The translations under genes were made by a program, and so were the position numbers. Below the pieces are notes generated by a model, which saw nothing but the letters and a program-made list of their open reading frames with translations, did no database searches and was not told the DNA's origin. From Bombyx mori (taxonomy: Eukaryota > Arthropoda > Insecta > Lepidoptera > Bombycidae): DNA of 64,000 nucleotides. Every line of letters begins with the position of its first letter. Positions within the stretch are counted from its first letter, which is position 1. Shown here one piece after another: positions 56,899-64,000 of this stretch. Where the stretch lies: positions 7,874,001 through 7,938,000 of the forward strand of contig NC_085124.1 of the NCBI RefSeq assembly GCF_030269925.1. Reading direction: 5' to 3'.

Positions 56899-58090
56899 AA
56901 ACTACTTTTCAGTTCCATTAGTAGCTCTATTTGTTGTAGGCGTATTTACTTTTGACAAAATAATATGTGTCTACATATTCGGCTAGACATTCATAGTATC
57001 TAAAATTTCAGAATCAAAGTCAAATAAGTAAGCCCGTTGAGATTGATAGACGTGTTAAAGATGACGTAATAGATAGAAGAGTACGCTTACCGTAGTGGGG
57101 TCTCAGTGAAATCAATTCTCTCCAGACGCCACAACACAATTTATGATAACAAGTTTCTGTTTTACGATTTTTAGTGTAAATCGAAAATAACTAAACAAAA
57201 ATATAAATTTAATTGTATTTTACTATTGGGTGACTATTCTTACCCTTGGTTTAATTATAATTAGCTTGTTTGAAAATGTTTTCTTAAACAAATAATTTAG
57301 TGAATGTTTCCGATCGTGCCATACGGCTGTGTTTGTAAATAGATGGTTCGTATTTCATTCTCGGAGTTATATAACGACGGATTTTTACCAATTTCTTTAT
57401 CGTTTATCTCTAACATTACTTTAAAGATTGATTTATTTATGAAATTGGCATATGGGGACTAAAACGTTAGTAAAATTAATCTGTATCGCTCTCTAGTTTA
57501 AATTATAATCTGTAATCTTGCTTAAATTGAAATACATTATTTTTCGTATGAAAATATGCTATGTAAATAAAAGGATTCAAAACTTTTGTTTAATTTTGAA
57601 CTCCTGGTCTCGCATTCTACAGTATTTGATTCTACATTATATTTTTCTCGTTAAATATTGTAATGATATAACTTTCAGAATACTACTACAATACAAATAC
57701 AATAGTAAAATACAATTATACTTATTAACCACTCAACTATAGTTCTCAAAGTAAAACGATGACGCGGCCATATAACGTAAATATGTATTGAATGATAAAA
57801 ATAAATATAAAATATAAATATTACAATTATAAAAAAATTCACAAGCATTTTTCAATCCCGTGTAGCCTCCCAGCGCTTCATTCTCACATAAGGGGCTTGT
57901 TTACTTTTATTAACAAAGTTTCAACTTTAACTTAGCTGAAAACAAATTAATAAAATAAAACATGTTACCTTTTCGAGCTTAGATCGTTTGTTGGTCAGTC
58001 AAAAGTTAATTGTGCTTTTATTGATGCAATTTCTTTTTTTAATTTTACATTTTTTATTATTTTTGAACATTAATTCATTTTACAGAGTCA
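56899..58090. other. Unassigned AT-rich spacer
   Basis: No gene or recurring repeat recognised. Confidence 0.3.
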
Positions 58091-58312
58091 GTTAGATCTT
58101 CACTGCATAGTGTAAAACAAAGTCGCTTTCTCTGTCCCTATTTCTGTCTGTCCCTATGTATGCTTAAATATTTAAAACTACGCAACGGATTTTGATGCAG
58201 GTATTTTTAGTAGATAGAGTGATTGAAGAGGAAGGTTTATATATCCATTAAATAGTGGAGAAATCAATAATAAATTACAGTTTCCGAAGCGAAGCGAGGG
58301 CGGGTCGCTAGT
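58091..58312. mobile_element. Dispersed repeat with family C end
   Basis: CGCTTTCTCTGTCCCTATTT, AAAACTACGCAACGGATTTT and GAGTGATTGAAGAGGAAGG belong to another moth-type dispersed repeat (from memory). At 58283-58312 it ends in GAAGCGAAGCGAGGGCGGGT plus CGCTAG, the family C terminus. TAAATTA precedes (about 58271) and follows (58313) the last segment, so the family C end may be a separate tiny insertion. Confidence 0.45.
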
Positions 58313-59029
58313 AAATTATAATACAATAGATCTTTTACTCTAGGCCAGACTCTAAGTTCATTTGAAACATGAACATTTTCCAGTAGACGAATAATGGGGG
58401 ATTAAATCATTGTTAGCTTGCGCGGCTGAGATCGTGGAAAATATGATAGTAAAATAATCTACGTTCTCAGCGGTATTCAGGTTGCCCCCAAGGCAATGTT
58501 GGCTCAAAAGAATTCTACTAAGAATTACTCTATTCTAGCGCTGGAGTGCCTGTGGACTCATTAAGCTGGGTAAGGCAATGTGAAAGCTGATAAATTTAGA
58601 ATTAAAAAAACAATAATAAGTATTATATGAATCTCTTTGGTAGCAAAGAGTTGCTTAGTAAAACTAAAACATTGCTTGGAGCCCTCGCAGAATATTTCAG
58701 AGCTGGGGAGCACCTAAGTAGATGAATCTGGCTGATAATCCAACATACGTATACATAGATCCAACATATACATGGATGAAATGAAAACTATGACTTTACT
58801 TTATGAGGGTAGCGGATTGGTCTGACGTGCTAAGATGTTTATAAGCTCTTACGTCTAGACGCTGTAACATGATTAATGCGGGTGGGTTTCATGAGGAGTT
58901 GATAGGGGACAAGGAATAACTCAAAAGACCCCGAAAAGTCAAAGTGTCTGAAAATTGTTTGTCGAGCTGCTAAAAATCTCAAAACACAAAAATAGTACAT
59001 CGTAAGCTTTTGAGCGGAGTTTATGTAGA
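58313..59029. other. Unassigned spacer
   Basis: No gene. The part just before 59030 may be a more diverged section of the LINE that follows. Confidence 0.3.
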
Positions 59030-59710
59030 TACTTCGTTTTAAGCGTTCCAGTACTATGAGGTATTGTTGAAAATGAAACCGCCAACTACTTTTTTAGCCG
59101 CAACAGGAGCAGTCTACTTCTACTCCTGGGACCGAAGTGTTCATCTACAGGGCATTTCTATACACCAGGGGTGACCAACTTGAATAGAACCAAGATCTAC
59201 TGTCTACTGACGAAACACTCTGCGATCTATCAATGACCTTTCTTGAAATTTAATGAAAAAGTGTAGTTCAGTATACAAATAAGTAACATATTTTCTATTA
59301 TCAAAAAATATTAAAATAAACCTAACATTATATAATAAAAGAGAACTAATGTGTAGAAGAGAGGATAAATAATGTGAAGTGATGGTCGTTAACAAATGAT
59401 ACAAGATGAAGATGATGCATGCAGCAATTGGTGATTACGTTGCGCAGTCTGTTCTATGTATTTATATTTTTTTGTCTTGCACGATCGACTGAACTAATAG
59501 CCACGATCGACCGGCCACCCCTGCTGTACATCTTTGTTGCCACGTGCTATCCAGCCCTGGAAAGAATTTCCTTCCATGGTGCTTCCTGAGCACTAACATA
59601 TCCCGGATAATTTAAAGAAAATGTAACCAGATTTTCAGTGGGCAGAGGGTAGGCACGTGGTCACAAGTGGCACGTCGTAAGCTTCTGCCATCAAAGGCAA
59701 AGTTATTTAA
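59030..59710 (+). pseudogene. Old LINE 3' region, split by a hAT element
   Basis: 59030-59165 and 59524-59710 align in order with ~15915-16270 of the intact LINE. Examples are GTTCATCTACAGGGCATTTC against the GGTCATCCACAGTGCGTTTC block, and TTGTTGCCACGTGCTATCCA against TTTTTGCCACGTACCATCCG. Heavily diverged, with many frameshifts. The hAT element lies exactly between the two parts. Confidence 0.65.
59166..59523. mobile_element. Non-autonomous hAT element inside the LINE remnant
   Basis: Ends CAGGGGTGACCAAC and, inverted, CAGGGGTGGCCGGT. The flanking 8-mers CTATACAC (59158-59165) and CTGTACAT (59524-59531) match at 6 of 8, as expected for an aged hAT TSD. The interior is AT-rich, 358 bp, without a transposase frame. 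Confidence 0.7.
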
Positions 59711-59721
59711 ACAATGTTGAC

Positions 59722-59820
59722 GAGGTGTGTGGCGCATTTACGTTGTAGATGTCTATGGGCTCCAGTAACCACTTAACACCAGGTGGGCTGTGAGCTCGTC
59801 CACACATCTAAGTAAAAAAA
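59722..59820 (+). mobile_element. Bm1 SINE 3' fragment
   Basis: TGTGTGGCGCATTTACGTTG to CACACATCTAAGTAAAAAAA. The last 99 bp only; close to consensus. Confidence 0.88.
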
Positions 59821-59848
59821 CTTCAGAGGTGTCAAGGGACACCCGGAT

Positions 59849-60151
59849 GGAACGAAGTTCCTTTCGATTAATTAGTGAAGGAATTGTAATTTTTTTTTAA
59901 GTTATAATAATAAATTACGGCATTATGAAGAAGAAAAAAACAATACTATGAACTAAATTACTATTGTTGAAACGCTATCTCGAGAAACTGTACTCATTAC
60001 GCGGACCAATCGGATACGAGCAATGTCATGCGATAAGCGCCTACACGTTGATTGGTCAGAATGACGGATCTAAAAAGTGTCGTGACAACTTTTCGTAAGA
60101 ATTTTTTCCGTCTAGCCCCCTTTCACAACGCGCGATAAGGAACTTCGTTCC
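59849..60151. mobile_element. MITE with palindromic ends, copy 2
   Basis: The left end GGAACGAAGTTCCTT is repeated inverted as AAGGAACTTCGTTCC at the right. Outer block GGGACACCCGGAT at 59830-59842. Interior differs from the copy at 20383-20722. Confidence 0.55.
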
Positions 60152-60513
60152 AATAAATAAAAAAAACGAAAAAAACTCGTTTCGAGCACCGTTCCCGATA
60201 CCGATACGGTCATAATTTAGCACCTCAATGTAACCGGAAAACAATTTTCATTTTCGTACTCGTTCAATATCATTTTATTGCTTTTAAATTTTCTAGGCTC
60301 GCATTGTGTAGCAAAGGCAGTTGTTACCAACGCCACCAGATGCTTTTAATCTAGTTACATTATGTATGATGCAAGAAAATATATGAATGGAGTATATTTT
60401 TTCGTGTTGCACCAGCACTTCGTTCGAACCACTCTACACCATGTTTAAGAATGTCATTGTATTTATAGGGTTCATGATTGGTTGTATAGAAATGGTATTG
60501 TTGTTTATTTTTA
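60152..60513. other. Unassigned AT-rich spacer
   Basis: No gene or recurring repeat recognised. Confidence 0.3.
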
Positions 60514-60957
60514 TTTTATTTTTTTTATTGCTTAGATGTGTGGACGAGCTCACAGCCCACCTGGAGTTAAGTGGTTACTGGAGCCCATAGACATCTACAA
60601 CGTAAATGCGCCACCCACCTTGAGATATAAGTTGTAAGGTCTCAGTATAGTTACAACGGCTGCCCCACCCTTCAAACCGAAACGCATTACTGCTTCACGG
60701 CAGAAATAGACAGGGCGGTGGTACCTACCCGCGCGGACTCACAACAGGTCCTGTCACCAGTAATTACGCAAATTATAATTTTGCGGGTTTCACTTTTATT
60801 ACACGATGTTATTCCTTCACCGTGGAAGTCAATCGTGAACATGTGTTGAGTACGTATTTCCTTAGAAAAATTGGTACCCGCCTGCGGGATTCGAACACCG
60901 GTGCATTGCTTCAACAAGAATGCACCGGACGTCTTATCTTTTAGGCCACGACGACTT
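60514..60957 (-). mobile_element. Bm1 SINE, full length
   Basis: Complete minus-strand copy: T run, TTGCTTAGATGTGTGGACGA, body, and tRNA-like head with TTAGGCCACGACGACTT at the right edge and the B box in GGGATTCGAACACCGG. Close to the copy at 10903-11347. The 76-codon minus frame is a shadow. Confidence 0.92.
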
Positions 60958-61272
60958 CACTAAACTTATTTATGGACTAACTTATTTATGGTATACACTA
61001 AACTTATTTATGGATATAAGCACGTCATTTATACTATATTTATATTATTATATTGTAATTTATGTTATTTTGATCGTAACAATTTTCACTGTATTGGCAA
61101 CAATACAATGTACACATACGGGCAAACGAAAAAACAGCTAAACTGATGTTCGCAGTTTTTTAAGCCCATAGACACACCGTGAATGCCATCTTCGACTTTT
61201 AAATATTAAGCTGAAGTATGTTACACTGAAATTACGGTTTTAACATAATGGCACGACCTCCGGTTTTGGAGT
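60958..61272. other. Unassigned AT-rich spacer
   Basis: Contains a repeated CTAAACTTATTTATGG phrase at 60959-61012. No gene. Confidence 0.35.
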
Positions 61273-61480
61273 GCAGTGGCGTGGCCGTAGCCATCACAGA
61301 ACACAATTTGACAGATGCCTGAATCTCGCTTACGACATTTTCAAGATAAGCTTGCATACCTACAAGTTCCAAACAACAACACCAGGGCCGTCGGTCTACC
61401 GAGCAATATCACTCGCTTGGTGGAAGGTCTCTTTGTCGTATACCTACAGTATAGTACCGTTTTGAAAACATAGGCTTGCC
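61273..61480. repeat. Dispersed repeat (family E), copy 2
   Basis: Collinear with 46028-46262 (GTAGCCATCA, GATGCCTGAATCTCG, GTCGGTCTACCGAGCAATAT). Class unknown. Confidence 0.6.
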
Positions 61481-61807
61481 CTACTGTTTGCTTTAATATT
61501 TTCAGCCTTGCGGTAATGTTCATTAACAATGAAATAAGAGAGTGGAAAAAAAACGTTTTATTTCCTCGTTTCACAGTGGAGGCAGGACGAAAACAAGACA
61601 GCGAAAATAAATAATGAAGCCCAATTAACTAAGAAAAGACTTTCAACGGCGAACCACGATAAATGGAAGAGAAAGCCAAAAAACAATTGAATTTAACTAA
61701 TGATCATGTTCACAAAAGTGTACTGTTCCGAAGTGAATTTGTAATTATGAACACAGCATATATACGAGTATACTAAACTTTCTAAGGCGCATGCCACATA
61801 TACACGA
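61481..61807. other. Unassigned AT-rich spacer
   Basis: No gene or recurring repeat recognised. Confidence 0.3.
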
Positions 61808-62318
61808 AGATAAAAAAAATGTGGATGTGTGCAAGTCACACACGGTAGAAGTGAAACTTATAAAAAATAAAAATAATCGCAAGGGTCAACTACTCCACAG
61901 TGCAATGGAGCAGCCTCACCCTGGGGGAACCGCCTGCATGATTACGGTATCCCTACGCCAGGTAAGTATGAGTCAGCAAGAGAAATACGAGAACGTCTAT
62001 CAACTGTGTAACATCTCGTCACCGCGATTCAGGAATTGTTGAATTTACGTGCAGCGACGTCTGTTGATAACAAACTAAATAGAAATAAAAGTATCTCAGG
62101 GTGCTCCAAGAGCAACGACAGCGTGCACCGACGCTAAAATCCACTGAACTAGTCGGGGACGCGAGACCGTGTGGAGCGCTTCGTGATTTGTCGGCGCCGC
62201 TCGGAGCCGCTTCGGCAAGTCAATCACGGCACACTTATTTTATCATTTCGTTTCATTTAGTTTGATCGAGTTTGAAATCACAACGATTCTAAAGAAGTTT
62301 CACTTCGATAATGCTAAT
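61808..62318. mobile_element. Inverted-repeat element (GAAGTGAAAC family), copy 2
   Basis: Left end with CACACACGGTAGAAGTGAAAC; right end GAAATCACAACGATTCTAAA followed by GAAGTTTCACTTC. GAAGTGAAAC and GTTTCACTTC form a perfect 10-bp inverted pair. Interior is about 140 bp longer than the copy at 3941 and contains a GC-rich patch (62150-62225). Confidence 0.45.
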
Positions 62319-63522
62319 TAATCATTTAAATCTTTCCTGTTAGTATCAGTAGGCGGCTGTTAAAATACTCTTTTTAATTATTCAGAGGGTTGATAGAACT
62401 GACGGCCTCCTGGTGTTAAGTGGTGAAAGGAGTCCATGAATAGCATATAAATGTGGTTGCCTATTTTGAGACATGAGGTCGAAGTCTCAATTGCATTGAG
62501 TAAGGGCTATCCCACCTTTCAAATGCAAGATGCCTTTGAGGCTAAAATACTCAAGATGGCAGTACCTAACAACGCGCTCTATCTACACGCCTCACCTTCA
62601 ACGACCTTAACAGCCATAAAATTCGTAAACTTATTGTACCGAGGCTTTAAATAATTGAGTATTAAACTGAAAACTATTCTCCTAATAAACAATGGAAGCG
62701 AGAATATAATTAATGAAACTCCTGCCGCTTCCAGATAATCTCTGAGAGGAGCTAGCATCAAAACCTCGGACCGAGAGATTTTGTTAACGTAATTCGAAAT
62801 GCCCGCTTTTATGCTTAATTTGTAGTTGCAAAGGATTGTGCTCCAAACAAAACAGAAACGAGCAGGGGTTTTTACGGTTTCATGATTATTAAGTTAAATG
62901 AACGTATTACAATTTACTGTTGGCTCTAAATGAAGCGAACTTACTGAGAATTTTTAATTTTTTTAACTAAGCCCTTTAGAAAATTTTATACCGGGCTTTT
63001 TTATTTTATTCGGAAGACAAACTGTGAACTTAAACTATATAAGATAATATGTAAAAATATATATTTTCAGTACTCCAAACTATACGGATTAAGCGGTTTT
63101 AAATGGCTATTTAAAAATTGATAGTATTACTAAAGACAACATTCTGATGTAGTGAGGCAATCTTAACTCAATTACGTGACTTGATCTGAAGAATCTAGAA
63201 GTGACACGTATCGCACGTTTAGAATTGAAGTGTTTAACAAAAATTCTAAGAGAATGAGATTTATACTTTGAACGATCTATGAACATGTAGTCAATCGCTT
63301 GAATCAATACCTTAACTTGAAGTTATAAAATAATAAAAAAATATTTGAATTTCTTCAGTTACATTTTTGGGGTTTACCAAAAGATAAGTACATAGTTTCA
63401 ATCAGTTTTCTGAAGGTACTTATTTCGATAGTTTAGCCCGAAAGACGATCCGGAGATGTTGTTTGGTACAGAGGTAAAAAGTTTGGTACAAAGTCATATA
63501 ATGTAGTTTGTTCATAAGAATT
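62319..63522. other. Unassigned AT-rich spacer
   Basis: A weak Bm1-like stretch near 62410-62520 (TGGTGTTAAGTGGTGAAAGG, AGTCCATGAATAG) may be a very old minus-strand SINE. No gene. Confidence 0.35.
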
Positions 63523-64000
63523 CATAATAATAATAATAATAATAATGTTTTTATTTCAAGTATCCATGACTCATATAAATTGTTAATAAGACTTAGACCT
63601 ATGTTAGTAGTTATATTTACATCACAATGAATTACTGTGGTAACATCCCATGGGAGATGGCACCACAGCGACCCATGTATATACAGTCCAGCCTGCTTGC
63701 GATCATGCTCAGGATACTGTTGGAGCTGGCCCTCACTCTGTTTACCAGAGATGCACACCTCTTACGCATGGTAGCGTAAAAACAATCTATGTGCGCGTCT
63801 GCAAACATCCCTGATGCGCTACAAAAGCGGGGCAGCACCACCAGCACCCTAAACGCGTTATTGTATTGAACACGGAGAGCATTGTATGATCTTTGAGTAT
63901 ATCCAGCCCACAAGCTGCACGTGTAAAAGTTAGTACAGTAGGCCCTAAAGAGGGTGACCTTGACTTTAAGTGAACACCGTGCAAACCTGCGAGCTATCAT
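63523..64000 (-). mobile_element. Jockey-type LINE 3' end, continuing off the window
   Basis: On the plus strand this starts with an (AAT)n tail at about 63523-63546, then about 85 bp of 3' untranslated sequence, then coding sequence on the minus strand. The rest of the element lies beyond 64000. Confidence 0.8.
63632..64000 (-). CDS. LINE reverse transcriptase C-terminus, partial
   Basis: 122 codons open to the window edge. It reads ARRFARCSLKVKVTLFRAYC, a TCSLWAGYTQRS segment, LRVQYNNAFRVLVVLPRFCS, then a SASGMFADAHIDCFYATMRK region. This is the region after the RT core in jockey-like lepidopteran LINEs. No catalytic motif lies in the visible part. The frame is intact, so the element may be relatively young. 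The start lies outside the window. Confidence 0.85.
   Translation of the reverse strand: MIARRFARCSLKVKVTLFRAYCTNFYTCSLWAGYTQRSYNALRVQYNNAFRVLVVLPRFCSASGMFADAHIDCFYATMRKRCASLVNRVRASSNSILSMIASRLDCIYMGRCGAISHGMLPQ

Noticed and set aside
1..64000. Telomeric TTAGG repeats or telomere-specific LINEs
   Set aside because: No TTAGG array and no insertion into one was seen.

Overview
The window looks like non-coding, visibly AT-rich chromosomal DNA from a lepidopteran, most likely the silkworm Bombyx mori or a very close relative. The main evidence is a tRNA-headed SINE of the Bombyx Bm1 type (about 445 bp when full length), present in roughly 18 full, truncated or fragmentary copies. It sits among lepidopteran-type LINE, Helitron, hAT and mariner remnants. 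I could not support any host protein-coding gene, rRNA or functional tRNA. The species call and family names come from memory of repeat families and were not checked by a search.

Layout. 1-3.5 kb: an old LINE 3' end, a short retroposon with a 10-bp target-site duplication (TSD), and a LINE tail. 3.7-5.6 kb: a head-to-head Bm1 fold-back, an inverted-repeat element, then a 1,022-bp solo LTR with a 5-bp TSD. 6.8-9.7 kb: a cluster of Bm1 pieces, a GC-rich LINE piece and two Helitrons. 10.7-13.4 kb: Bm1 nested in a second tRNA-SINE, an RTE-type LINE remnant and another Bm1. 15.0-16.3 kb: a 5'-truncated LINE with a 394-codon reverse transcriptase frame and a poly(A) tail. 17.1-17.9 kb: a dead mariner transposase split by a 113-bp hAT-type MITE. 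18.4-23.7 kb: retroposon pieces, a palindrome-ended MITE and three Bm1 copies. 24.6-26.8 kb: a three-level nest (Helitron, then LINE tail, then 456-bp hAT) followed by a tRNA-SINE and a 238-bp MITE with ~50-bp terminal inverted repeats (TIRs). 27-36 kb: sparse LINE and SINE fragments in AT-rich DNA. 36.9-38.5 kb: a 1.6-kb TIR element without a transposase frame. 40.6-43.1 kb: retroposon containing Bm1, second mariner copy, LINE and RTE remnants. 44-53 kb: scattered repeats, a paired TGACGTCA site, a Helitron next to a retroposon, a GC-rich insertion with a 16-bp TSD, and a GC-rich island. 53.5-54.8 kb: a 1,310-bp minisatellite of a 10-bp unit. 55-64 kb: more Bm1, an old LINE split by a hAT element, a second copy of the palindrome-ended MITE, and at the right edge the C-terminus of a jockey-type LINE on the minus strand.

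No genes work together here in the usual sense. What can be read is the order of insertions: several nests have clean TSDs, and in the mariner case a paralogous empty site lies in the same window. Bm1 and the resident LINE share a similar 3' end, as expected if the LINE machinery copies the SINE. I found no convincing new functional system. The best leads are the minisatellite structure, the solo LTR, the nested and fold-back insertions, and one GC-rich unassigned open frame near 44.6-45.0 kb.
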